Shown here in pieces: positions 9,285 through 17,951 of a stretch of DNA of 64,000 bases. A program made the translations under genes and the position numbers. Source of the DNA: Croceibacterium segetis (lineage in GTDB: Bacteria; Pseudomonadota; Alphaproteobacteria; Sphingomonadales; Sphingomonadaceae); the NCBI RefSeq assembly GCF_011320115.1, contig NZ_JAANOZ010000008.1:1-64000 (forward strand), in the 5' to 3' direction. The notes under the pieces are model-generated. The model was not told the DNA's origin. It worked only from the letters and a program-made list of their open reading frames with translations, and did no database searches. Each line of letters opens with the position of its first letter. Position 1 is the first letter of the stretch.

Positions 9285-10801
9285 GATTGCATAGCCAGCC
9301 GCCGCTCGTTGGCGGTCAGGAACTCGCGGTGGCCGGGCATCGCCCCGACCTCGGCGACGATGGCGTTGCGCAGCGCGGCCATCGCCCGCGCGACTTGCTC
9401 GGGATCGGGCAATCGCACGCGCGCGTCGTGCCGCTCGGGCCAGACCCCCTGGCCGAGGTACACGGCGATCCAGCTGGCGTCGTAGAACAGCCCGTCGGAG
9501 TATTTCTCGACCCGTCCCGCCTCGCGCCACAGCGCCATCTTTTCGGCCAGGGTGTCGGGCACGGCCATCGTGCGCACGTGGTTCCAGAACTCCGAATCGT
9601 CGCGCGTGGTGGCGTGGAAGTGGAGGATCAGGAAGTCGCGCACACGGTCGTATTCCATGTCGACCAGGCGGTTGAATTCGTCGCGGTCGCGCGGGTCAAT
9701 GGGGCCGCCGATCGGGAACAGCTCGATCAGGTAAGTGATCGCCATCTGCGAGAGATAGATCGAGGTCGATTCGAGCGGCTCGAGGAAACCGCTGGAGAGC
9801 CCGACGGCGATGACGTTCTTCTGCCAGCTCGCCTTGCGCCGCCCGGCGCGGAAGCGCAGCACGCGCGGATCGGCGAGGGGCTTGCCGTCGACAGCGCCGA
9901 CGATCGCCGCGCAAGCCTCGTCCTCGGAGAGGAACTGGCTCGCGAAGACGTAGCCGTTGCCCATCCGGTGCTGCAGCGGAATGCGCCAGCGCCATCCCGC
10001 GGGCATGGCGATGGCGGCGGTGAAGGGGGTGATCTCCTCGCTCACATGGCTGCACGGCAGCGCAGCGGCGCGGTCGCACGGAAGCCAGCCAGACCAGTCC
10101 TCCCACTCCTCGCCCAGGGTGGTGCCGAGCAGCAGCGAGCGGAAGCCCGAGCAGTCGACGAACAGGTCGCCGGCGATCTCCTGCCCGCTTTCGAGCTCCA
10201 GCGCGGTGACGTCGCCGCTTTCGGGGTCCTGCCGCACTTCGACGACCTTGCCTTCGATCCGGTCGACCCCGAGGGTCTTGCCGTGCTCGCGCAGGAATGG
10301 CCCGAACAGCGTGGCGTCGAACTGGTAGGCGTAGCCGTACGTCGAGTTGAGCGTGCCGTCGGTGGTCGGCGGGCGGAACTTGCCCGCCAGCGCGGCGGTC
10401 ACCGCGAGCGAGTAGTGGCCGATCGGCTCGGCCAGGCCCAGGCGCTGCAGCTCGAGCCAGTAGTGATGGAACGGCACCCCGGCGACTTCCTCGCCGAACG
10501 TGCCGAACGGGTGGACGTAGCTCTCGCCGATCCGGCCGAAGTCCTGGAAGTCGATACCCAGCTTGTAGGTCGCATGGGTCGCCTGCATGAACGCGGCCTC
10601 GTCGATGCCGAGCCGCTCGACGAAGCCGCGGATGTGCGGCAGCGTCGCCTCGCCGACCCCGACGATGCCGATGTCCTCGCTCTCGACCAGCGTAACCGTG
10701 ACCAGCGGCCCGAGCAGCTTGGCGAGCGCGCACGCGCTCATCCACCCGGCGGTTCCGCCGCCGAGGACGACGACGCGCAAGGGCGACGGGCGTTCGCTCA
10801 T
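9281..10801 (-). CDS. Flavin-dependent tryptophan halogenase family protein (copy 4)
   Basis: PF04820 enzyme of 506 residues with a full catalytic set: LGGGTAGW at about 13-20, Lys80 in ATYKLGIDF, WRWRIP at 270-275 and Glu344-Ser345 in EPLESTS. It resembles copies 1 and 2 more than its downstream neighbour. It lies 51 bp after the sugar-porter MFS gene on the same strand and overlaps copy 3 by ATGA, so MFS, copy 4 and copy 3 are probably one operon under the LacI-type operator at 12344. The substrate is unknown. Confidence 0.9.
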   Translation of the reverse strand: MSERPSPLRVVVLGGGTAGWMSACALAKLLGPLVTVTLVESEDIGIVGVGEATLPHIRGFVERLGIDEAAFMQATHATYKLGIDFQDFGRIGESYVHPFGTFGEEVAGVPFHHYWLELQRLGLAEPIGHYSLAVTAALAGKFRPPTTDGTLNSTYGYAYQFDATLFGPFLREHGKTLGVDRIEGKVVEVRQDPESGDVTALELESGQEIAGDLFVDCSGFRSLLLGTTLGEEWEDWSGWLPCDRAAALPCSHVSEEITPFTAAIAMPAGWRWRIPLQHRMGNGYVFASQFLSEDEACAAIVGAVDGKPLADPRVLRFRAGRRKASWQKNVIAVGLSSGFLEPLESTSIYLSQMAITYLIELFPIGGPIDPRDRDEFNRLVDMEYDRVRDFLILHFHATTRDDSEFWNHVRTMAVPDTLAEKMALWREAGRVEKYSDGLFYDASWIAVYLGQGVWPERHDARVRLPDPEQVARAMAALRNAIVAEVGAMPGHREFLTANERRLAMQS

Positions 10802-10852
10802 GTCCGCGAGACTAGAGCGGCGCGGGCGCTCACGCCAGCGCCGCTCTCAGGC

Positions 10853-12307
10853 CTAGCCCAGCGGGGTCGTCGCGACCTCGGCGTCGCCCGCCGCGGTCGG
10901 GGCGGTCCAGCCTTCCATTTCCTCGAGCTCCTTGCCCTTGGTTTCCTTGATGAAGGCGCGGACGAGGAAGAAGCTGATCACCGCGCTGGCGGTGTAGAAG
11001 GCGTAAGTCGCGGCGAGGCCGAGGCTGTCGGCCATCCACGGGAAGATCTGCACCACCAGGAAGTTGGCTCCCCACTGGGCGAACCCGGCCACCGCCAGCG
11101 CCGAGCCGCGGATCTGGTTGGGGAACATCTCGCCGAGCATGACCCACATCACCGGGCCCCAGCTGAAGTTGAAGAAGATCACGTAGAGGTTGGCGGCGAC
11201 CAGCGCGACCCAGCCTTGCGTCGGGGCGAGGATCAGGTTGCCGGCGGCGTCGGTGCCGGCGGCGCTGAACGCCCAGGTCATCGCCCCGAGGGTCACCGCC
11301 ATGCCGACCGAACCGATCAGCAGCAGCGGCTTGCGGCCGATCTTGTCGATCAGCATGATCGCCGCGAACACCGCCGCGATCGATACCAGCCCGGAGACCA
11401 CGTTGCGCTCGAGCGCGGCGGATTCGGACACCCCGGCGAGCTTCCACAGCGTCTCGCCGTAATAGAAGATGATGTTGATGCCGACGAACTGCTGGAACGT
11501 CGCCAGGAGGATTCCGGCCCAGACGATCGGGCGGAACACGGTGCCCGGCACGAACACGTCGGCGATGCGCGGGCGATGATCGCCGGCAAAGCTCGCCTGG
11601 ATGTCGCCGACCTTGCGCTCGGCTTCGGCGGGACCGAACAGGCTGGTGAGGACCTTGAGGGCCTCTGCCTTGCGCCCCTTGCTGACGAGGTAGCGGGGGC
11701 TCTCCGGAATGAAGAACAGCGCGACGAGGAACACCACCGCGGGCAGCGCCTGGGCGAGATACATCCAGCGCCAGGCTTTGACGCCGGCGAGTTCGCCGAG
11801 CGAATCGCCGGCCGCGTTGGCGACGAAGTAGTTGACCACGAACGCCGCTGTCAGGCCGGTGATGATCATCACCTGCTGCACGGTCGTCAGCCGCCCGCGA
11901 ATGTTCGCCGGGGCGACTTCGGAGATGTACAGCGGGCTGAGCACGCTCGCCGCGCCGACCGCCATGCCCCCGCAGAAGCGGGCGATGACGAAGATGGTGT
12001 GGTCGTGCGTGAGGCCCTGCGTCACGGCGCCGGCGACGAACAGCGCCGCGGCGATGAGCATCACGTTGCGGCGGCCCATCACGTCGGCGAGGCGGCCGGC
12101 GAGCGCCGCGCCGACGGCGCAGCCGATCAGCAGCGAGCCGACCGTGAAGCCGAGCGTGGCGGGCGTGAGATTGAATTCCGCGGTCAGGCCGGTCTGGGTG
12201 CCGTTGACCGCACCCGAGTCGTAGCCGAACAGCAGGCCGCCGATGGTGGCGACGGCGACGATCGCCGAGATCAGCGCCATGTTCACGCCGGTACGCGAAT
12301 TGCTCAT
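10853..12307 (-). CDS. MFS sugar porter (SP family)
   Basis: Inner-membrane proton/sugar symporter of 484 residues with twelve predicted helices. Sugar-porter signatures are present: GGLLFGYDSGAVNG in the first helix, GRRNVM and RGR loops, PESPRYLVSKGR before the central loop, QQFVGINIIFYYG in helix 7 and a PETKG-like KETKGKELEE after helix 12. It should carry a monosaccharide released from whatever the TonB receptor brings in. The ATG is preceded by an AGAGGA ribosome site, and a LacI-type operator lies 37 bp upstream. It is the first gene of a leftward operon with two halogenase-like genes. Confidence 0.92.
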   Translation of the reverse strand: MSNSRTGVNMALISAIVAVATIGGLLFGYDSGAVNGTQTGLTAEFNLTPATLGFTVGSLLIGCAVGAALAGRLADVMGRRNVMLIAAALFVAGAVTQGLTHDHTIFVIARFCGGMAVGAASVLSPLYISEVAPANIRGRLTTVQQVMIITGLTAAFVVNYFVANAAGDSLGELAGVKAWRWMYLAQALPAVVFLVALFFIPESPRYLVSKGRKAEALKVLTSLFGPAEAERKVGDIQASFAGDHRPRIADVFVPGTVFRPIVWAGILLATFQQFVGINIIFYYGETLWKLAGVSESAALERNVVSGLVSIAAVFAAIMLIDKIGRKPLLLIGSVGMAVTLGAMTWAFSAAGTDAAGNLILAPTQGWVALVAANLYVIFFNFSWGPVMWVMLGEMFPNQIRGSALAVAGFAQWGANFLVVQIFPWMADSLGLAATYAFYTASAVISFFLVRAFIKETKGKELEEMEGWTAPTAAGDAEVATTPLG

Positions 12308-12343
12308 AAGGTCCTCTCCCCTCGCGCCTTTGGCAGCGCGTAA

Positions 12344-12356
12344 TGTTAGCGCTACC
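12344..12356. promoter_or_regulatory. LacI-family operator upstream of the MFS sugar porter
   Basis: TGTTAGCGCTACC is identical to 13 bases of the site before the TonB receptor at 3597. On the minus strand it overlaps a possible promoter (TTGCCG, then TAAGGT after 16 bp), a position suited to repression. It ties the transporter-halogenase operon and the receptor into one sugar-responsive regulon. Confidence 0.75.
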
Positions 12357-12412
12357 TTACCGCGCGCAGCGGGTTCGGCAAGTGTCTTTGCGTCAAGATG
12401 CTCGTCTTGGCC

Positions 12413-13162
12413 TCAGAAGCCGTGGATCAGGCTCACGACGAGGGCGGTCGCGTCGGTCGCCCGGCCCGCCGGGCTGCCCTGGACCCGGCCCGAAAGATCG
12501 AGCCGCAAGGAAGTCGCTCCGAACTTGCGCGCGGCGCCGATCCGCCAGTCATACCGCTCGCGCGGGAGGAAGACGGGATGCAAGCCGAGATAGCTGAATA
12601 CGCCTGCGTGAGCGCTCAGCACCCAATTGGGCGCCGGCTGGATCCCGCCGTCGACTTCGGCGTAAAGCGTCGACGTGCCGGCGCGATAATAGTCGGGCGA
12701 ATAGCTGACCCGCGCGCTGACGTGCGGTGCGGCCACGCCGAGGTACAGCTCGGTATAGGCCAGGCGCCGGTTGCCGTAGGCGTAGTAATAGACCGACCGC
12801 GATACGCCCGCGTCGAGCGACACTTGCGGTGTGACCCGCAGCGCATAGCCGCCGTTGACCTGGAACCCGGCGAACTCCGGCTCGCCGTCGTGGAGGCTGC
12901 CGATGGCCGTCGCGCCGATATAGACCCCCGAGGGATCGTCGTAGGACAGCGACAGCGAGGCCGCCGGATCGCCTTCGCTGACCGAATACCCGCGCACGCG
13001 GTAATCGCTGAGCACTGCGCCCTCGACGGCGACCTGGGCAGAGACGGGGGCCGGGAAAACGCCGGCCGCAGCGATAGCCGCTGTTGCAAGGCAGCTCATC
13101 CCGCGGGATCGCCAAGGCTGTCGGAACGGCAAGGGTGTCATCGGCCGCGCGAGGGGTAACAT
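12413..13162 (-). CDS. TorF-like putative porin
   Basis: Outer-membrane protein of about 220-249 residues resembling the TIGR02001/TorF putative porins. It has an N-terminal signal sequence (MSCLATAAIAAAG...VSA), then alternating beta-strands rich in Tyr/Gly (AVLSDYRVRGYSVSEGDPA, GFQVNGGYALRV, SRSVYYYAYG) and a terminal Phe. The start is uncertain: ATGs occur at 13162, 13141 and 13099 and none has a clear ribosome site, but the last begins a compact signal peptide. It lies apart from the MFS operon, with the LacI-type operator between them. Its substrate is not evident. Confidence 0.7.
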   Translation of the reverse strand: MLPLARPMTPLPFRQPWRSRGMSCLATAAIAAAGVFPAPVSAQVAVEGAVLSDYRVRGYSVSEGDPAASLSLSYDDPSGVYIGATAIGSLHDGEPEFAGFQVNGGYALRVTPQVSLDAGVSRSVYYYAYGNRRLAYTELYLGVAAPHVSARVSYSPDYYRAGTSTLYAEVDGGIQPAPNWVLSAHAGVFSYLGLHPVFLPRERYDWRIGAARKFGATSLRLDLSGRVQGSPAGRATDATALVVSLIHGF

Positions 13163-13207
13163 CTCGCATGAGGGCTGAAAAGCGGGCCCTGACGGTCGCG
13201 TCGCGAT

Positions 13208-13672
13208 TCAATCCGCGTCGGCGCGCTCGGGCCCGATCGCAGCGAGCATCGCGGCGAGGCGGGCCCGGCTGGCCGCGTCGAGACGTCCGAACATGCGCTC
13301 CTCGTGCGCCCTCACGCGTTCCAGCGCGGCGGAAAACACGTCCGCTCCCACTGCCGTCAGGGTCAGGGTAATGGCTCGGCGGTCGCTCGGCGCCTGCCCC
13401 TTTTCGATCCAGCCGGCCGCCGCCATGTCGGCGACCAGGCTGACCATGTTGGCGCGCTGGATGTCGAGCAGCCGAGCGGCGGCGCCCTGGGCGATGCCCG
13501 GATTGGCCTGCACGACCGAGAGCAAGCCGATCATGCCGCGGGTAATCCCGAGCGACCCCAGCTCCGCTTCGAAATCGCGCCGCACTTCGTTCCACGCCCG
13601 GCGAAGGCGGTAACCGAGCAGCCCGTCGAGGGGCCCGAGAGCGAGGGTCCGCGGCTGGGATCGGCGTGCCAT
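13208..13672 (-). CDS. MarR-family transcriptional regulator
   Basis: MarR-type winged-helix regulator of 154 residues. The DNA-binding core is visible as a helix-turn-helix around GAAARLLDIQRANMVSLVADMAAAGWI followed by the wing with the family's SDRRAITLTLT. It is transcribed away from the aldehyde dehydrogenase gene across a 74-bp gap holding two dyads, the usual arrangement for a repressor of the adjacent aromatic-catabolism genes that is released by an aromatic acid or its CoA ester. The effector is unknown. Confidence 0.88.
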   Translation of the reverse strand: MARRSQPRTLALGPLDGLLGYRLRRAWNEVRRDFEAELGSLGITRGMIGLLSVVQANPGIAQGAAARLLDIQRANMVSLVADMAAAGWIEKGQAPSDRRAITLTLTAVGADVFSAALERVRAHEERMFGRLDAASRARLAAMLAAIGPERADAD

Positions 13673-13679
13673 GAGCCAA

Positions 13680-13696
13680 CAATAACGACTTTATTG
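13680..13696. promoter_or_regulatory. Dyad close to the marR start
   Basis: CAATAA-CGACT-TTATTG is a perfect 6-bp inverted repeat 8 bp upstream of the marR start codon. Its half-sites differ from the larger dyad at 13708, so it may be a promoter element or a second, weaker binding site. Confidence 0.4.
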
Positions 13697-13707
13697 CGGA
13701 TGCAAAC

Positions 13708-13726
13708 TTGTTATACGGTACAACAA
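13708..13726. promoter_or_regulatory. Probable MarR operator before the aldehyde dehydrogenase
   Basis: TTGTTATACGGTACAACAA is a 19-bp palindrome with eight of nine base pairs matching. It sits between marR and the aldehyde dehydrogenase, 20 bp before the ATG. Size, symmetry and position fit a MarR dimer site covering the promoter. Confidence 0.7.
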
Positions 13727-13746
13727 ACAAATCCGGAGAGATCGAC

Positions 13747-15156
13747 ATGGCCACGCCCACTTTCGAACGACACAACCCGATGACCGGAGAGGTCGCTTCC
13801 TCTGCCCCCGCGATGGGCGCGGCCGATGTGCCGGCGATTGCCGCGCGGGCGAAGCAGGGATTCGCCGCCTGGTCGAAATTCGGGCCCAATGCCCGCCGCG
13901 CCGTGCTGACGAAGGCCGCTGATGCGCTGATGGCGCGCAAGGATGCGTTCGTCGCGGCGATGATGGGCGAAATCGGGGCGACCGCCGGCTGGGCGATGTT
14001 CAACCTCGCCCTCGCCGCCGGCATGGTGCGCGAGGCGGCCTCGCTGACCACGCAGATCGGCGGTGAGGTCATTCCCTCCGACCACGAAGGCACCATCGCC
14101 ATGGCCTTGCGCGAACCGGTCGGCGTCATTCTCGGGATTGCCCCATGGAATGCGCCGATCATCCTCGGCGTGCGGGCCATTGCCGTGCCGCTCGCCTGCG
14201 GCAACAGCGTCATCCTCAAGGCCAGCGAGAGCTGCCCGCGCACGCACGCGCTGATCATCGAGGCTTTCGCCGACGCGGGTTTCCCCGAAGGTGTGGTCAA
14301 CGTGGTGACCAACGCGCCGCAAGATGCCGCCGAGGTGGTCGGCGCGCTGATCGACGCACCCGAAGTGAAGCGGATCAACTTCACCGGCTCCACGGCGGTC
14401 GGCAAGATCATCGCCAAGCGGGCGGCCGAGCACCTCAAGCCGGTCCTGCTCGAGCTCGGCGGCAAGGCGCCGATGCTGGTGCTCGAGGATGCCGACCTCG
14501 ACGAAGCAGTGAAGGCGGCGGCGTTCGGCGCCTATATGAACCAGGGCCAGATCTGCATGTCGACCGAACGGATCATCGTGGTCGAAAGCGTGGCGGACGA
14601 ATTTGCCGCCAGGTTCGCGGCAAAGGTCAAGTCGATGCCGGTGGGCGACCCGGCGGCGGGCAACACCCCGCTCGGCGCGGTGGTGGACCGCAAGACGGTC
14701 GACAAGTGCTATGGGCTGATCCAGGACGCCATCGAGAAGGGCGCCGAGTTGCTCACCGGCGGCGAAACGACGCACAACGTGCTCATGCCGGCGCACCTCG
14801 TCGACAAGGTCACGCCCGACATGAAGCTGTTCCGCGACGAAAGCTTCGGACCCGTCGTCGGCATCGCCCGCGCACGCGACGAGGCCCACGCGATCGAGCT
14901 CGCCAACGACACTGAGTACGGTCTCTCGGCCGCGGTGTTCACCCGCGACACGGCGCGTGGAATCAAGGTCGCGCGGCAAATCGAATCGGGCATCTGCCAC
15001 GTCAACGCCTCGACCGTGTCGGACGAGCCGCAAATGCCGTTCGGCGGCATGAAGGCCTCGGGCTACGGCCGCTTTGGCGGCAAGGCGGGGATCGACGCCT
15101 TTACCGAGCTGCGCTGGATCACCTTCGAGACCGAACCCGGCCACTACCCCATCTGA
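13747..15156 (+). CDS. Aromatic aldehyde dehydrogenase (vanillin/salicylaldehyde dehydrogenase type)
   Basis: NAD(P)-dependent aldehyde dehydrogenase of about 469 residues, cytoplasmic. The general-base Glu (about 236, in LELGGKAP) and nucleophile Cys (about 270, in NQGQICMST) have the family's 34-residue spacing, and GFTGSTAVG-like FTGSTAVGKII marks the cofactor loop. The strand order and context with pobA point to oxidation of 4-hydroxybenzaldehyde or vanillin to the benzoate. ATG 13747 follows GGAGAG; upstream codons fall inside the operator. It is the first gene of a unit with pobA under the divergent MarR regulator. Confidence 0.88.
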   Translation: MATPTFERHNPMTGEVASSAPAMGAADVPAIAARAKQGFAAWSKFGPNARRAVLTKAADALMARKDAFVAAMMGEIGATAGWAMFNLALAAGMVREAASLTTQIGGEVIPSDHEGTIAMALREPVGVILGIAPWNAPIILGVRAIAVPLACGNSVILKASESCPRTHALIIEAFADAGFPEGVVNVVTNAPQDAAEVVGALIDAPEVKRINFTGSTAVGKIIAKRAAEHLKPVLLELGGKAPMLVLEDADLDEAVKAAAFGAYMNQGQICMSTERIIVVESVADEFAARFAAKVKSMPVGDPAAGNTPLGAVVDRKTVDKCYGLIQDAIEKGAELLTGGETTHNVLMPAHLVDKVTPDMKLFRDESFGPVVGIARARDEAHAIELANDTEYGLSAAVFTRDTARGIKVARQIESGICHVNASTVSDEPQMPFGGMKASGYGRFGGKAGIDAFTELRWITFETEPGHYPI

Positions 15157-15166
15157 GGGCCCTGCG

Positions 15167-16336
15167 ATGAAGACCCAGGTGTGTATCGTCGGCGCCGGGC
15201 CGGCCGGGCTTCTCCTCGGCCACCTGCTGCGCGCGGAGGGCATCGAGTGCGTGGTGATCGAGCGGCGCTCGCCCGATTACGTGCTCGGCCGCATCCGTGC
15301 GGGCGTGCTCGAGCGGGTCACCGTCTCGCTGATGGAGCGGCTCGGGCTCGACGCCCGGCTCAAGGCCGAGGGCCTGCCGCACGACGGCTTCAACCTCGCC
15401 GACGGCGAGCGGCTGGTGCGGATCGACCTGGCAGGCCTGACCGGCCAGCACGTCGTGGTCTACGGGCAGACCGAGCTGACCAGGGACCTGATGGACGCGA
15501 GCGAGGAGCGCGGCCTCGAGGTGATCTACGAGGTCGAGGACGTCGCCCTCCACGATGTCGACGGCGACGCGCCGTTCGTCACCTTCAGCAAGGGCGGCGC
15601 CGGGCAGCGCATCGACTGCCGCATCATCGCCGGCTGCGACGGGTTCCACGGGCCGAGCCGCCGGGCGGTCCCGGCGAGCGTCGGCAAGGATTACGAGCGC
15701 GAATACCCGTTCGGCTGGCTCGGCATTCTCGCCGACGTGCCGCCGTGCAACCACGAGCTGATCTACGCCAACCACGAGCGCGGCTTCGCGCTCGCCTCGA
15801 TGCGCAGCAAGACGCGCAGCCGTTATTACGTCGATGTGCCGCTGACCGACCGGATCGAGGACTGGCCGGACGAGCGGGTCTGGGACGAGCTGGCGATCCG
15901 CCTCGGGCCCGAGGCGGCCGCGCACATGACCCGAGGCCCCGCGCTCGAGAAGTCGATCGCCCCGCTGCGCAGCTTCGTGTTCGCGCCGATGCGCCACGGC
16001 AGCCTGCTGCTGTGCGGCGATGCGGCGCACATCGTCCCGCCGACCGGGGCCAAGGGCCTCAACCTCGCGGCGAGCGATGTGCATTACGCCGCCGAGGCGC
16101 TGCTCGGCTTCTTCAAGCGCGGCGATGCCGATGCGATCGCCGGCTATTCCGACAAGGCGCTCGCCCGGGTGTGGAAGTCCGAACGGTTCAGCTGGTCGCT
16201 GACCCGGCTGATGCACCGCTTTCCCGAGGACGGGCCGTTCGAGCGGGCGATGCAGGTCGCCGAACTCGACTACATCGCCTCCAGCCGCGCGGCGCAGACC
16301 AGCATCGCCGAGAACTACGTCGGGCTGCCGGTGTAG
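15167..16336 (+). CDS. pobA: 4-hydroxybenzoate 3-monooxygenase
   Basis: FAD- and NADPH-dependent hydroxylase of 389 residues that converts 4-hydroxybenzoate to protocatechuate. The three class A motifs are present: CIVGAGPAGLLLG at the N-terminus, CDGFHGPSRR in the middle and LCGDAAHIVPPTGAKGLNLA towards the C-terminus. The substrate-site Ser-x-Arg of the family is visible in ALASMRSKTRSRYYVDV. It lies 10 bp after the aldehyde dehydrogenase and is presumably cotranscribed. Its product would be cleaved by the LigAB protein encoded at about 40 kb. Confidence 0.95.
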   Translation: MKTQVCIVGAGPAGLLLGHLLRAEGIECVVIERRSPDYVLGRIRAGVLERVTVSLMERLGLDARLKAEGLPHDGFNLADGERLVRIDLAGLTGQHVVVYGQTELTRDLMDASEERGLEVIYEVEDVALHDVDGDAPFVTFSKGGAGQRIDCRIIAGCDGFHGPSRRAVPASVGKDYEREYPFGWLGILADVPPCNHELIYANHERGFALASMRSKTRSRYYVDVPLTDRIEDWPDERVWDELAIRLGPEAAAHMTRGPALEKSIAPLRSFVFAPMRHGSLLLCGDAAHIVPPTGAKGLNLAASDVHYAAEALLGFFKRGDADAIAGYSDKALARVWKSERFSWSLTRLMHRFPEDGPFERAMQVAELDYIASSRAAQTSIAENYVGLPV

Positions 16337-16411
16337 GCCGCTGCCACTTGCCCCCATTGGCGCACCCGGTTACGGCCGCAACTAAAGCGTAACACTCGCC
16401 GGGAGAGCGCA

Positions 16412-17945
16412 TTGTCGGCCAACATCGAGGAGCTCGAACGCCGCCGCGCCGCCGCGCGCCTCGGCGGGGGCGAGAAGCGGGTCGCGGCGCAGCACGCCAA
16501 GGGCAAGCTGACCGCGCGCGAGCGGCTCGAGATCCTGCTCGACGAAGGCAGCTTCGAGGAGCTCGACATGTACGTCGAGCACAACGCCACCGACTTCGGT
16601 ATGGACCAGCAGCGCGTGCCCGGCGACGGCGTGGTCACCGGCAGCGGCACGATCAACGGACGGCTGGTCTACGTCTTCAGCCAGGACTTCACCGTGTTCG
16701 GCGGTTCGCTGAGCGAGCGACACGCCCAGAAAATCTGCAAGGTCATGGACATGGCGATGAAGGTCGGCGCGCCGGTGATCGGGCTCAACGACTCAGGGGG
16801 CGCACGCATCCAGGAAGGCGTCGCCAGCCTCGCCGGCTATGCCGAGGTGTTCCAGAGGAACGTGCTCGCCTCGGGCGTGATACCGCAAGTCAGCCTGATC
16901 ATGGGCCCGTGCGCGGGCGGCGCAGTCTATTCGCCGGCGATGACCGACTTCATCTTCATGGTGAAGGATTCGAGCTACATGTTCGTCACCGGTCCCGAGG
17001 TGGTGAAGACCGTCACCAACGAGGTCGTGACGCAGGAAGAGCTGGGCGGAGCGGTCACCCACACGACCAAGACCGGCGTTGCCGACCTGGCGTTCGAGAA
17101 CGACATCGAGGCGCTGCTCGCCGCGCGCGAGTTCGTCAGCTACCTGCCGGAGAACAACCGCTCGGGCGTGCCCGAGCTGCCGACCGGCGATCCGTGGGAC
17201 CGCATCGAGGACAGCCTGGACACGCTGATCCCGGCGAGCGCCAACCAGCCCTACGACATGCACGAGCTGGTGCGGAAGGTGCTCGACGAGGGCCAGTTCT
17301 TCGAAATCCAGCCGAACCACGGCGGCAATATCCTCTGCGGCTTCGGCCGGGTCGAGGGGCGCACGGTCGGCGTCGTCGCCAACCAGCCGATGGTGCTCGC
17401 CGGCGTGCTCGACATCAACGCCAGCCGCAAGGCCGCGCGCTTCGTGCGCTTCTGCGACGCGTTCTCCATCCCGATCGTGACCTTCGTCGACGTCCCCGGC
17501 TTCCTCCCCGGCACCGCGCAGGAGCTGGGCGGGATCATCAAGCACGGCAGCCAAGCTGCTGTTCGCCTATGCCGAGGCGACCGTGCCCAAGATCACCGTG
17601 ATCACCCGCAAGGCCTATGGCGGCGCCTACGACGTCATGGCCTCCAAGCACTTGCGCGGCGACCTCAACTACGCCTGGCCGACCGCCGAAATCGCCGTGA
17701 TGGGTGCCAAGGGCGCGGTCGAGATCATCTTCCGCTCCGAGCGCGACGATCCCGACAAGATCGCCGAGAAGACCAGGGAATACGAAGACCGCTTCGCCAA
17801 CCCGTTCGTCGCCGCGAGCATGGGCTTCATCGACGAGGTGATCTATCCGCACTCGACCCGGCGGCGTATTGCGCTGGGGTTGCGGAAGCTGCGCAACAAG
17901 CAGCTCGAGAACCCGTGGAAGAAGCATGATAACCTGCCGCTGTGA
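16412..17945 (+). pseudogene. pccB: Propionyl-CoA carboxylase beta subunit, frameshifted
   Basis: Carboxyltransferase subunit of the biotin-dependent enzyme that makes methylmalonyl-CoA from propionyl-CoA; a full gene would encode about 510 residues. Homology runs from the TTG start (GGGAGAG upstream) through [13 protein letters not shown] and [20 protein letters not shown] in one frame, then continues in another as [32 protein letters not shown] to the end at 17945. An extra A at about 17549 (GGC-A-GCC, near codon 380) explains the break. As written, the first frame runs on out of frame to 17929 and lacks the conserved C-terminus. The mutase, epimerase and alpha subunit next to it are intact, so either this strain has lost activity or the base is a sequencing error. 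Confidence 0.9.
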
Positions 17946-17951
17946 GGTCTC

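Noticed and set aside
9287-12343. Very long open frame (over 1,000 codons) opposite the halogenase and MFS genes
   Set aside because: GC-rich antisense shadow. The minus-strand genes have full family motifs, while this translation is Arg/Glu-rich low complexity.
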